From NCBI GenBank assembly GCA_028751875.1, contig CM054143.1, forward strand, positions 64,122,176-64,186,175: 64,000 bases of DNA, read 5' to 3'. How positions within the stretch are numbered: position 1 is the stretch's first letter; every line of letters begins with the position of its first letter. The translations under genes were made by a program, and so were the position numbers. This stretch comes from Rapana venosa. Lineage: Eukaryota; Mollusca; Gastropoda; Neogastropoda; Muricidae. Under the pieces are notes generated by a model. It had not been told where the DNA came from and made no database searches. It saw only the letters and a list, made by a program, of their open reading frames with translations. Positions 9,486 through 19,345 of this stretch are shown here, one piece after another.

Positions 9486-10470
9486 CTCCCCATTGGGGAT
9501 GGAGGGAGGGGAGAGGGTCCTTTCAGTATAAATAGCATCCCCACCTTCTAGAAATCATGTGGTAGGAATTGACTCCTTTCTGTTCTTCTCTTTGTTTCTG
9601 CCTTGTTTCTTTTCTTCCTGTCACCTCTCTCCTGCCTGTTTTCGGCCTTTTGGTCCATTCTCCTGTCTTTTTTTCCCCAGAAAGCTTTAAACCATAACAA
9701 TTCTCTCCCATGCCAAATTCGGATACACTGGGCCTGACTTGTCAGGGCTTCACAGCAGCACAACGAATGTTCGCCCACATGACAGACACTACTACTGTCT
9801 GAGCGTTGGACGAGGAAGGCGAAACCGGTGATTTAGTGATAGGAGTGATTTGTTTTGTTTTGTATTGTTTTGTCTTGCTGCCTCTCCTCTGCAACATTTT
9901 GTCCAGTTGTTCCCCAACCCGCTCATTTCAACCCCGCCTCCAGCCCTCATGAGCTCCAGTATGGCATGCAAATCATGCGAAGTATGGTGTAAAACATGTC
10001 CAGAGAATCTAGAATAAACAAAGAATGTAAGCTACAGCTTCTCATATGATTGCCAATCAATTGCCTTTTGCTATGAAGTCAACCAATCTTAGATGTGTCA
10101 GAATTAGCCAATTCATATTCTTTAATTTCTGTCATCCCTTTAGCCTAGGGCTTTAAAGGATTATGCAAAGAAAAACAACAACAAAAACAAAGAAAAATTA
10201 TAACCGAACCCCGTAAATTGGCATGCGACATCCAATCACAAATGTTAATAAAGTTGTTTTTTTAATGGCGACTTATCATTTTTGTTTATTTCATATTCTT
10301 TGGACGTATTTATATGACATTTCTCATGATCTATAATTTTCTGTTTGTTGAAGAAAACAGTTGTCTGCATTTCACATCAGTTGGATATTTTGCACAATAG
10401 TTTGTTGACAATTGTTGACGAGATTCATGAAAGAATGGACCAAAAAAAAGTCTTGATCACCGAGATCACT
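9486..10470. other. Spacer between the two inverted arms
   Basis: The centre of the head-to-head arrangement. A TATAAATAG box is at 9527-9535 with an ATTGG motif at 9,492-9,496 upstream, which could mark a + strand core promoter, but no coding frame follows closely. The rest shows no gene, and no mirror symmetry could be traced through it. Confidence 0.4.
9527..9535 (+). promoter_or_regulatory. TATA-box-like element
   Basis: TATAAATAG lies about 30 bases before GTGGTAGGAATTG with no coding frame attached. Such a motif is expected by chance at intervals in A-T-rich DNA. Reported because it sits in the spacer between the divergent gene copies. Confidence 0.2.
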
Positions 10471-10474
10471 ACTA

Positions 10475-10600
10475 GTCACCAGAGTCCCCAGTGCAGAGGT
10501 TAGCACCTTGAGTTATGCAAGGTTGCGGGTTTGAATCCCAATCCCATAGCAGTCCTTGGGGGTTTTTTTGGACTCTCACCCAGAATGCGTTTACTCTGGG
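10475..10600 (+). mobile_element. tRNA-derived SINE head
   Basis: Pol III internal promoter pattern: box A CAGTGCAGAGG at 10489-10499 (one mismatch to TRGYNNAGNGG) and box B GGTTTGAATCC at 10528-10538, 39 bases apart as in tRNA genes. No cloverleaf with a clean anticodon arm is apparent, so this is a SINE rather than a tRNA gene. The 3' limit is uncertain; the sequence to about 10,750 may belong to it. Confidence 0.55.
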
Positions 10601-11009
10601 CTCATTTCAAAGAGTGGCACCACACTGTTGAGCTTTAACCACTTTACAGATGCGATTTTGATTTTTGTTCAAAACACCCCGCCAACACTGCAGGTGTATG
10701 TATCTCTCCTGCCCTGTTGACGCCGGGATATCTTATGATAGGAGGGGTAGAGCACAGCCCTGTTTCGAAGTCTCAAAGCACATACACTTCCATAATAGCA
10801 TCTTTACATATTCCTTATTGTCATTGTTCAGAATGCAATAAAACTAAATTAATCTCTGATTTCGGAGCCCCTCTCCCCCTTGCTCTGGTCTTGTGGTGAT
10901 CTCAGTTTCTGTTCTCCATACCCTTCTGTGTCTGTGGTGAGTTTGTGTCAAACCTTCAGGGTTGGTGGTTCACAGGAGAAGGTCGTCTGAGGGACTTTGA
11001 GGTGTTTTG
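10601..11009. other. No gene recognised
   Basis: Sequence between the SINE head and the conserved promoter block. A 60-codon frame at 10,717 has no family signature. Confidence 0.4.
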
Positions 11010-11116
11010 CATCCAGGATGGCCGGCTCACCATTTTATTGTACATGTCAAGCCACCATTTTTCATAGTTATCCCCCTTCCTCTGCCTCATTTTAGCGTAA
11101 TTGAAGGCGACCTATT

Positions 11117-11143
11117 TGACGTCATGTTTAAGCTGTTACGTAA
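11117..11143 (+). promoter_or_regulatory. CRE palindrome and TTACGTAA site upstream of exon 1
   Basis: TGACGTCA at 11117-11124 is the consensus CREB/ATF site. TTACGTAA at 11136-11143 matches the palindromic site of PAR-bZIP/E4BP4-type factors. Both are about 90-120 bases upstream of the ATG at 11236 and are mirrored at 9138-9164. No TATA box is seen between here and the ATG. The regulation is inferred from motif consensus and conservation only. Confidence 0.6.
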
Positions 11144-11235
11144 AATGTTTCATCTCAGTAAACTCCAAACGATCCAAAGAGGGCCCTTCTGATGGGCAGT
11201 TGCTGTATTGAAAGCTTAGCATTGCCAGAGACTAG

Positions 11236-11293
11236 ATGCACCTGATGTTTCTGTCAGTTGTAGTTCTCTTGTGCAGTTTGGTGCATTGTCACG
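11236..11293 (+). CDS. Signal-peptide exon of a secreted-protein gene
   Basis: ATG at 11236 opens 19 codons reading MHLMFLSVVVLLCSLVHCH, then one extra base before a consensus donor (GGTAAGAG; GT at 11294-11295). The Leu/Val core followed by small and polar residues is a textbook signal peptide, with likely cleavage around the Cys. The exon ends in phase 1. The + strand exon at 17,981 starts with two bases that complete the codon (GAA, Glu). The intron would be 6.7 kb. The frame is intact here and broken in the left arm. An earlier in-frame ATG was not seen. The mature protein is unidentified. Confidence 0.72.
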
Positions 11294-11779
11294 GTAAGAG
11301 TTTGTTGAACAGTTCAATTCTAGGTTAAAATATATAACTGCGTGTTTAATCTTTCAATATGTCCACATAATTGTGTAGGCCTAGGCTAATTGAACATTTT
11401 CAAGAAATCGAAAATTAAGACGAGAAGGTCTTTGTTCACAGATGCAAAACCAACAAACTTGCACATTTCTGTAGAATTACATTTCTTAATCTTTGTAATT
11501 ATCTCTTGAATTTTAAGTGGTACAGTCTACCGATACTCGGATTTTGAATAGTTATTTTTTTCATTAGTTTGAAGACTCATTATTTTAAAGGAAGACATTT
11601 TAATATGTCTGTATGCCAAGCAGTCAGAAGTGACCCAGTCTTCGAGCACAGACGGAGCATTCATAAGTCTTTAATTTTCAAGTCAGTCCAGTCTCTAGCT
11701 CTACTGCTACTGCTGCTGCTGCTGCTGCTGCTGCTACTACTACTACTACTAGATCTTGTCGTTTTTTTGTCATGTTGTA

Positions 11780-12215
11780 TTGTTCACCTGTACACTACTT
11801 CTCGTTGCCTCCACTCTGCTGCAGACACCTTATGCTTACAAACACCTAGATTCAAACAATTTACCGTTGGCCCTCGCTCTTTGTCAGTTTCTGGTCATCG
11901 ATATGGATTGACCTCTCTCTCTCTCTCCTCCTTCGCCCAAAGTCTACTTATGACTCTTTTAGATCCATTCTCAAGGAACATTTATTTCCAACCTACGACT
12001 TTTCCCTGCTGTTTAACTCATTGTCTATTCGTAACTTCAACAGCCAAAATCCCCATCACCCTCTCACAGTATATTATCCTCGCGTGCATGTGTGTGTGTA
12101 AATTTGAATTTGTTAAAACCATTTGTGACCAGTCGCATGTGTAAGAAAAGGCTGAATGCAAGCCCTTTGATTTGTGTTTACAAGGTATAGCGTTAGATAA
12201 ATTACTCTTTTTTTC
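11780..12215 (+). mobile_element. CR1/L2-group LINE, 3' fragment
   Basis: Starts within the ORF2 C-terminus: HSAADTLCLQTPRFKQFTVG and RSLSVSG, equivalent to AADTFSLRIPRFNQSTIG in the copy at 33,490-33,837. The 3' untranslated tail follows (ACCAGTCGCATGTGTAAG and CCTTTGATTTGTG, then a GTATAGCGTT version of the AGCGCT tail). A CTG/CTA triplet run at 11,700-11,750 directly precedes it. Heavily 5'-truncated and non-functional. Confidence 0.8.
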
Positions 12216-12222
12216 CAGAATG

Positions 12223-12468
12223 TTATAGAAGTAGACTAACAGGGACTCTGTCAGCCATGACATAACTCTCGCAAAGCCATTCTAGCTGGTTTATTGCTTT
12301 ATCAAAGTCATGCAGACCTGGACGTAGTCTGCAGTGGTCAACAAAAGTATCATGGATGGGAAGAAAGGTGTAGATGTAAGCAGTGTCTTTCAAAGCTGTC
12401 ATACATTTCTGCTGCAGATAAGCAGCAGGTGGTTGTTTCTCCAATTGTGTGAATATGAAATATAATTT
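12223..12468 (-). CDS. Exon-like open frame, unknown protein
   Basis: The - strand is open for about 80 codons, ending in TAA at 12225-12223, with a protein-like composition (FLPIHDTFVDHCRLRPGL, then LEWLCESYVMADRVPVSLL) and no low-complexity bias. The family is not recognised. No strong acceptor was found upstream. It lies inside the long intron of the + strand gene, so it could be an exon of an antisense gene, a retropseudogene or an unfamiliar transposon domain. Confidence 0.3.
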   Translation of the reverse strand, partial: KLYFIFTQLEKQPPAAYLQQKCMTALKDTAYIYTFLPIHDTFVDHCRLRPGLHDFDKAINQLEWLCESYVMADRVPVSLLL

Positions 12469-13300
12469 GAATCAATGTTGCGAGACTTAGGCCGTTTCAG
12501 ACAACAGGTTTAGATTAAGCTTTTTAAAAACCAAACAAAACGTACATTGACATGTTGAAACTGATCTTTTAGAATGTGTGGCCAGGAGACTATTAAAGTA
12601 AGTTATGAATGAAAAATAAGCGAACATTTGCCTAGATGGATCAACAGAAAAGCATTGAATTATGCAAGCATGATTGATTGAAATACAAGAAAAAACAAAA
12701 AGATTAAAGCAAAGCAAACAAGAAAATAAAAAGAAAGAAGTTGTAAACTCAAACACAATGCTATTTAAAGCCCCACCTATCACAGAGGCCATATCGAGAG
12801 CGAATATATTAGTGTCAGACAGAAAAACCTGAACCTGTATGTTGTATTCCTCAGTCACCTTTATTATTATTTCTGCTCAGTTTTAGCGGTCATGGTTATG
12901 GATGAATGGATAAATATTGCTTTTAGGGGCCCCTGTTCATGTTAACTAGTCTCACAGACCTAGCTTCTCATGGTTTGTGAGGGAGAAGAGAAGGCAGCAG
13001 TGATGCCCCCACGTCTGCATCATGTCTTGTGTAATGCACACCTTGTAGAGAACACAACTATCGACTCTCTCAGGGTTCCCAGATATCAGTTTTCAAAAGC
13101 ATTGTCTTTTAAACTTAATGTCCAGGAAAATTGACCCATTGCAACAAAGAAGTCATCATTGGTATGCGAATCAAAACATACCACTTTTATGTGCAGATTT
13201 TGTTTAAAATAGTTGAATATAGGTCGAAAAGACCTTGCTCTGTAACTGGCAAGAAGTGGGTGGGTAGGTATTGAAGTTGATAAAAGTAAATGTGTGAAAT
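12469..13300. other. Intronic sequence, nothing recognised
   Basis: A-T-rich, normal complexity; the open frames have no family signature. Confidence 0.4.
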
Positions 13301-13309
13301 AGTCATATC

Positions 13310-14640
13310 AAAGTCAAGTCAAGTCAAAAAGACTTTAATTATTCCATAAAGGGCATTTACGATTACTGACAGGCACATTGCTACGTATCATAATCTCGAA
13401 AAACACAAGAAAGCTACATTTCATATTGGTTAAAACATTCCAAGATAACTTCAAATAAAAATGTCACAAACACACGCGGCGTGCGCGCACAAACGCACGC
13501 GCGCGCGCGCACACACACACACACATGCACACACACACATGTATTGATTACAGTCACAACAATGACAATCAGCCAAGTAATTCAGAGAAATGTAAAACTG
13601 GATGGTCAGTGTTATTTTGAATTTATAATTCGAATGATTACTGGCACAAAAGGATTTCTTTCTCTGTTTGTTTTGCTGCTGGGGCACTGAAATTGGCGTC
13701 CTGAAGGCAACAAACGAAATTCTGAAAATAAAGCATGGGAGGGAACAGCCAAAATGGCAGTCGCTTAGCGTACAAGCTGCTAGTTACAAAACAACTTGAG
13801 ATATCTTTGTTCAAGATCTTTGAGTTGTTAGGGTGGGGTTTTTTTTAGCAGATTTTTACATTTCTCTGAAGACGATTCTTGTTTTTAACACTAAGGTTAT
13901 TGTACCAACAAATGAAAGCAAAACTTAGAACACTGTCTATGTAAGACTTGTAAAACAAGGAAATAATCTTTTTATCAACAAAAAATGAGTTCAGCTTCCT
14001 TAGAAAATACACACGTTTTTGTCCCTTTTTGACCACAGGGTCAGTGTTAGCATCCTAGTTTAACTTGTGGTCAAAATCAGTTCCCGATACTTAAAGTTGG
14101 ACACGTTTTCAACTTCTTGGTTATGGATAATATTATTCTTAGAAGTGTGCCTTGATTTTCTTAAATCGATCGGAAGATTCTTAGTTTTAGAAACATTTAA
14201 CTCCAGATAGGCTTCATCACACCAGTGTATGAACTTGATGAGGGCTGGACTATGGTCTAAGACTGATCCAGATAAGAGAGACAACAGAGCACTGTTGTCT
14301 GCAAACTTTACCAAAAAGGAGATTTCACAGCTGCTTCTGCAATCATCTGTGTATAGAATGTACAGAAGTGGCGAGAGTATGCAACCTTGTGGAGAACTAG
14401 TGCAGGTAAATCTAACCGATGAAGATATATTGTTGGCCAAAACACGCTGTGGTCTGTTGGTTAAAAATTCAATCAGCCAACTAACAAGATTCTTTAGGTC
14501 AAAAGTTTGAAAGTATTTTGTTAACCAGAACATGAGGCTGCATTTATTGAAAACTGAACTTAAGTCATCAAAAATTATTCTGGCATGAGAGTCGGGTGTT
14601 TCTAAGTGGGTATACAACTTGTTCAAAATGAATAGTGTGG
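13310..14640 (-). mobile_element. LINE (Rex1/CR1-like) reverse transcriptase fragment
   Basis: From 14626 downward the - strand encodes IIFDDLSSVFNKCSLM, then SSPQGCILSPLLYILYTDDC, then VKFADNSALLSLL (FADN at 14305-14294 replaces FADD, so the active site is lost), WCDEAYLELNVSKTKNL and, in a second piece at 14,036-13,845, GQKRVYFLRKLNSFFVDKK. The 3' end is at about 13,310, where an AATAAAGT stretch runs into (GACTT)n. The same tail is found at 23,510-23,546. A CA/GC microsatellite lies in its 3' region. Clade placement is by motif and tentative. Confidence 0.8.
13476..13545. repeat. (CG)n(CA)n microsatellite
   Basis: Alternating purine-pyrimidine run, GCGCGCGCGC followed by CA repeats. Such runs favour Z-DNA. 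Confidence 0.9.
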
Positions 14641-16600
14641 CATCTTCGACACCCCTCGAGACCAGTACGCAAATTGTAGTGGGTCAAAGTACTTCGCAGT
14701 AGCGGAAAGCAAGAGAAAGCATTTTCATCACAAGAGATGAGCTACATGTCTAACATTGTTAGGCCGAGGACTGGGTTACTTTGGAATAGTATAGCACATG
14801 ATGGCGTGACTTACTGCCTCTGCGTTCCTGTCCTGCTGTTCCCATGCCGCTCAGTGTGATCTCTCTGCCTTGGCAACATCTAGACCTGAAACGTGGCACC
14901 CTCAGGGTCAGAAGTCCACAGAAAGCTTATCAGTGTAACACCGCTGAGTGGCCACACTGCTGTTGGCTCACTTTGGTGGGGTTCAGTGGTGCCTATTCTG
15001 AGCTAGCGAACGCAGAACACCATTAACTAATTCCCCTAATACCGACAATAACTGAGGATGACGCATCTGGGTTTCCGACCACCACAACATCCCTCCAACA
15101 ACCTTCTGCTATGAGCCTCTGACCCCCAAGGCTCTGGTAGCAACTCACAACAGGCACAGAAGAGTCTGAGAAACCAAACCTGAAGTCAACATGAGAGGTG
15201 AGGAAGCACAATCAGCAAATCAGATTGTTTTTTTGTTTTTCTTTCATATTTTTTTCTATAGTGCTGAAGATGATGTAATGATGATGCTTTTTAATTGCAC
15301 CTGCAATGAGACTTTTTGAGAGGGCTGTACTCTATGCTTCCTATGAATCCCAGCATCATCATGGTCTAGGAGATATAGAGACCTGTATTGTAGGTTAAAT
15401 GATCTGAGCAGCACACAAAATCACATTTGTAAAGTTCTTGAAACTTGTCTGTGTGGTCTCAGCTTTACCAATGAACCCATAGTTAAGTTACTCTGAGTCA
15501 GAGAGGGCTGGAGAAAAACCTCCCGCCCCCACTGACACAGGATTCAACACTGCCCCATTTCAGCCAGTAATGCAAGAGGCTGGCCACCGCTCCATGGAGG
15601 CTGGCGATAAAACCCTCTCTTCAATTCAGCATAAGTTTTAAATAGGAGACATTGACAGCATGCAAACTGAGAGTTAGAGAAATAGGCTATTGCCAGCTAT
15701 GTGTGAGAAAGATCAACATGGTCCTGATAGTTAGAGTTATGTAAATTGTTAACTATTAAACTCCTGCTTCAGAGTCGGTCGCATTTCTGGTGTGTTGGAA
15801 AGTGAGGCTATGTTAATGTCAGCGTGCTGAGTGTTCCCCAAAGGAGAGGTGGACACTAAGGTTGCTGTGTCTTCCCCTAGAAAGAAGAGTCATTGACGTA
15901 CTTAGTTTTGGCTGATGGAGTAACAGCAGTTGGGGTCTGCAGTGGACACACAGGCCAGCAGAGGCCCCATCTCTGCCTGCATCTAGAGCATCCAGCACGG
16001 AAGGAAAACAACTAGTAAAGTAACTAAGTTTCAAGAATAACATTGTTGAGGCTAAGATGAGAGTGATGTCATTATAATACACCACTGAATAAGCAGGCGA
16101 TTGAAAACAACCATACCGACTAATAAGAATTGCAACCACATATTTGCATGAAGTATGGGGAGTGTGGCATCATAGCACTTACTGACGTAGTGATCAGTAA
16201 TAAAAATGAACCAGAGTGAGTGTGTGCTTGTGTACTGGATTAATTCATTGGTTGAGTTTCAAGTGATCATATAATTCAAATAAACACACTGATGTTTTCT
16301 GGGTACCTTTTATGTACATGCTTGTGACTGTGAGAGTTCTGAAAGTGTAACAGAGACAGAGACAGAGAGTCTTCAGACATTTATTGATATGGAGATCTGG
16401 GCAGGTACTCACTGTATGTAAATACATATGTTGTATGCGTAGGATTCTGGTTTAAACTATTACAATGGTTTCTGAAAGTTTGCCACATAAACCTTATTAA
16501 ATGTTGTAAGAATTAGATAAAAAGACACACAGTTTTGGGTCTCTAAAATCAGGAAAAAACTATGCATAACTAGGTATAATGTCGTTTGGTTAAACAAAGG
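14641..16600. other. Intronic sequence, no gene recognised
   Basis: Sequence in the right-arm insert. The start (14,640-14,720) may still belong to the - strand LINE. Nothing else could be assigned. Frames of 60-106 codons lack signatures. Confidence 0.4.
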
Positions 16601-16609
16601 AGTAGGAGA

Positions 16610-16910
16610 CATGAAAATGTTCTTACATGCTTTTAAACAGAGACTTGTAAATTGGTCTGCTCAGGAATGGACTGGCACCATTAGAGATCGTAACAGATAT
16701 GATGGTTATAGAAACTTTAAGACTGTTTTTGAAAAAGAGAAGTATATAAGTGAAATGGATACATACTGTTTTTCCGTTGCAGTAAACAAGTACGATCCAA
16801 TACTCTACCACTAAACAATAGTACACATCGCTAGTTCAAACGAAGATAAGCAATGCCCTGTTTATAAAGACCAAATAGAGAATGAACACTATTTTTATTC
16901 AATTGTAGAT
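16610..16910 (+). mobile_element. LINE ORF2 C-terminal fragment
   Basis: The + strand reads FKQRLVNWSAQEWTGTIRD then NFKTVFEKEKYISEMD, then after a stop a segment with QCPVYKDQIENEHYFYSIV. This order resembles the C-terminal domain of a large class of invertebrate non-LTR elements, where a zinc-knuckle-like C-x2-C…E-x-E-x-H-F block ends ORF2. The second Cys is changed and there is an internal stop, so it is a remnant. Family call by motif pattern only. Confidence 0.5.
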
Positions 16911-16915
16911 AGATA

Positions 16916-17107
16916 GAAATGTGTGTATATATAATTATGTGTGTGTGTGCATAGATATATGTGCGCGTGCGTGTAACACTTATGTCATATGTTCACTCTG
17001 TATGGCCATCATTCTTTTGTATTGTGGCCTAAGGCCTAGGTACAGTAAAAGCCTGAAGTGTGTGTGTGTGTGTGTGTGTGTGTGGTGTTGTGTGTGTGTG
17101 TGTGTGG

Positions 17108-17166
<59 letters not shown>
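16916..17166. repeat. (GT)n and (GA)n microsatellites
   Basis: Short GT runs at 16,916-16,980, then GT at 17,059-17,113 with small breaks and a pure GA run at 17,114-17,166. This is the right edge of the segment found only in the right arm. Confidence 0.95.
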
Positions 17167-17168
<2 letters not shown>

Positions 17169-17171
17169 ACG

Positions 17172-17980
17172 TGCATTTTTAACCTTCTGTTTATAGAGTT
17201 CAATATATAAAGTTGTGATTGGAAGTTGCGATCATCCATACGCACATTGTAGTTAACGTTGTTATGGGGGCTGATAAAACTGGTGGAATCACCGCCTCTC
17301 TCATCAATTAGAATAGAGTGCTGAGTTTAGGGAAAAGGTGGTAATGGCGACACGTGTTGGATCATTATAGTATAAGTGCACTAGACTAAAATTCATACAG
17401 TTGTGACTCCGGGTTTGAACACTAATGGAGAGTGGAGAAAACACCAGCAAAAAAGTTGATATGGGACATTGCCAAAATCATCATGTAGAATCTACGGAGG
17501 CTTCCGAGACTCAGGTCTGTGATCCACAATTTCCAGACAACTAGGCTTAGAAGCCTATCAATGTATCCACTTGGTTATAGCATCGATCTTTGTGTTAATG
17601 ATAACAAATTCTGCAAGATGTTGTCTATTACTTAAACACTACTTAGGAACAACAGTTGTAAACCGACTTGACTTGACCTTTCCATTCAACCCCGACCTTC
17701 AAACATTAGTTAGCGTGCTACGATTCCTCATTATTCAAGCCACGTGTTGTGTTGAATTTCTGTTTGTGAGATAATAAAATATTTGAACTGATTAGTAAGT
17801 GAAACCTGGTGGAAGCTATCCCACTCTAAACTGCTGAGTGCATGCTGTGCCTCTTCATGTCAAACATCCCACTGACCAGAATTGACCTGCTCTTTTACCA
17901 AAGGGATATGGGATGTTAATGAGTGTGCAAGATTGTCTGTTGTAAGTTTGAGCTGACTCATTGAAAATGTCTGTTTTCAG
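17172..17980 (+). other. Right-arm intron, conserved with left arm
   Basis: Matches the left arm (GGGGGCTGATAA at 17,264; TTGATATGGGACATTGCCAA at 17,457; the GCAAGATTGTCTGTTGTAAG stretch before the acceptor). The empty site of RTE copy 2 falls after CTATCAATG at about 17,563. No coding feature. Confidence 0.75.
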
Positions 17981-18523
17981 AAACTGCCCCGGAGCAAGAC
18001 CTCGCCACAGCTGCTCAGGTACACACTGCTCATGGAGATGGCATCCTCAAAGTCAAGTCTGCAGAACGCACACATTCTGCCAACAAAGAAAACAGTGTCC
18101 GGGAAAACTTCCTCCACTTCCTCTCGCACCCAGACAGGCATCAGGAGACTGCAGCCCCCAGGATACAGGACCTGATAGAAGAGCTAAAACAGGAAAATTC
18201 CTTTACAAGAACCCCACCACTCAGGCCTGCTGAAGGTTTGGAAAAGAAAATCCCAGGAGTGAGCACTGGCAACATAAATCTGGAGAATGGAGTGGACAGC
18301 AGCCCCTCTGTCATTGACAACCACTCCATCAGTGTCAGTGGCAACGCTTCTGTAAACGTGGATAATAACCCATCTGTCAGAGTCAGTGGAATCTCCAAAG
18401 TCAGTGACAGTTACAGATCTTTTGTCAGTAACAGTGGTGAACCCTTTGGCAGCAACACTCACCACTTCTCTGCCAGTTACATCAATGAAGTCACCGGAGA
18501 GATCCTCAAAGCAACAAACAAAG
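17981..18523 (+). CDS. Exon 2 of secreted-protein gene (181 codons)
   Basis: An acceptor (TGTCTGTTTTCAG) ends at 17980 and a donor (AAAG|GTAAAA) starts at 18524. The 543 bases are open throughout in the phase set by exon 1 (phase 1 at both ends, so skipping the exon keeps frame). The protein starts with TAPEQDLATAAQ, has a charged segment (RIQDLIEELKQEN) that could be a short helix, then a Ser/Asn/Val-rich segment with two N-glycosylation sequons (NHS, NAS), and ends near EVTGEILKATNK. No enzyme domain or Cys pattern is visible; it has only the features of a secreted, disordered region. The left-arm copy at 6,684-6,286 is nearly identical in the first half. Further exons must follow, since there is no stop; none was identified. 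Confidence 0.72.
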
Positions 18524-18554
18524 GTAAAACAGCTTAATTGATATGTAATAATAA

Positions 18555-18556
<2 letters not shown>

Positions 18557-18629
<73 letters not shown>
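18557..18629. repeat. (AT)n microsatellite
   Basis: About 36 AT repeats directly after the exon 2 donor region. Confidence 0.97.
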
Positions 18630-18630
<1 letters not shown>

Positions 18631-18631
<1 letters not shown>

Positions 18632-19080
18632 ACTCAACTATCCCTTCGCCGCTGAGGTCGTTATAAGGTAAACACAATGCCACCCGGGTTCGCCATCTCT
18701 CTCTGTCTCTGCTGAGTTCTACCATCTCCTGTAGCCTCCTCCCAGACCACTGACCTCAGTGATGTTGGCAATGTAGGATGTTGGTGGTCTGCCTTTTTTC
18801 CTTCTGCCCCCAACCTTGCTGTGGAGAACCCTCGTCATCTTATCTTTCCAATTTTTGTAGTGTCCAAGCTTCTAATCCATACAGCAATACCGGCCAGATG
18901 AGTGTTTAGACAATTCTAATTTTGGGATATCTAGGTTTGTCTCTGTCTTTCCAGATGTTGTTTAACTGAATCATCTATCGATTGGCCATTCCGATTTTAG
19001 CCTTGATGTCTTGTAGGCAGGTGCCATTATTCTCTTTTCACCGTCACCGTCACCGATCCCTCAGATTCCGAATCCTTTGG
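18631..19080 (-). mobile_element. RTE/BovB-like LINE 3' fragment
   Basis: The - strand gives, across frame breaks, GTCLQDIKAKIGMAN, WKDRDKPRYPK, PVLLYGLEAWTLQK and a tail with GRPPTSYIANITEVSG and NSAETERDGEPGWH. This is the order of the RT thumb and C-terminal region of RTE-like elements; it differs in sequence from RTE copies 1 and 2. 5'-truncated and internally deleted. Confidence 0.7.
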
Positions 19081-19089
19081 GGGGCCTTC

Positions 19090-19345
19090 GAAGCTTTGTC
19101 AACCACCTTTTTCCGGTCCTCGCGTCTCTCGGCCGCCCTCAGGGTGTCTCTCAGCTCCATGTCTGTCCACTCTCGAATGTTGCCCTCCCATCTCTTCCTT
19201 TGTCTGCCTCTTTTTCTTCCTCCCTTCACTGTGCCTTGTAGGATTGTTTTAACAAGACCAGAGGAGCGAGTGACAAGACCAAACCACCTCAGTTTTCGTT
19301 GTCTTGTGTTTGAAGGTCAGTATAGGGCCCGATTTCATTCGAAAA
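19090..19345 (-). mobile_element. RTE-type LINE 3' fragment, copy 1 family
   Basis: The - strand matches the 3' part of RTE copy 1 (compare 3,206-3,420): shared stretches include GCCGCCCTCAGGGTG and GGGCCCGATTTCATT on the + strand. Only the last ~250 bases of coding sequence remain. It abuts the preceding RTE fragment in the same orientation. Confidence 0.85.

Larger units (their letters stand above)
11010..18370 (+). repeat. Right arm of a head-to-head inverted gene duplication
   Basis: The mirror partner of 9,260-6,290. Homology is collinear in 11,025-11,590 (promoter, exon 1, intron start) and 17,172-18,370 (intron end, exon 2). The 5.6 kb between 11,590 and 17,172 has no counterpart in the left arm, where the flanks join near 8,690; it holds LINE fragments and microsatellites, so it is inserted here or deleted there. 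RTE copies 1 and 2 are absent from this arm. Confidence 0.88.

Noticed and set aside
10489..10538. Functional tRNA gene on the + strand
   Set aside because: Only the two promoter boxes fit; no acceptor stem or anticodon arm could be paired.
12841..12860. Palindromic or DNA-transposon terminal repeats in the long intron
   Set aside because: A search by eye for paired inverted ends with TA or 8-bp target duplications around 12,500-16,600 gave no convincing pair.
18557..18629. (AT)n run as a terminator or replication origin
   Set aside because: A plain microsatellite next to an exon donor; nothing else supports a functional role.
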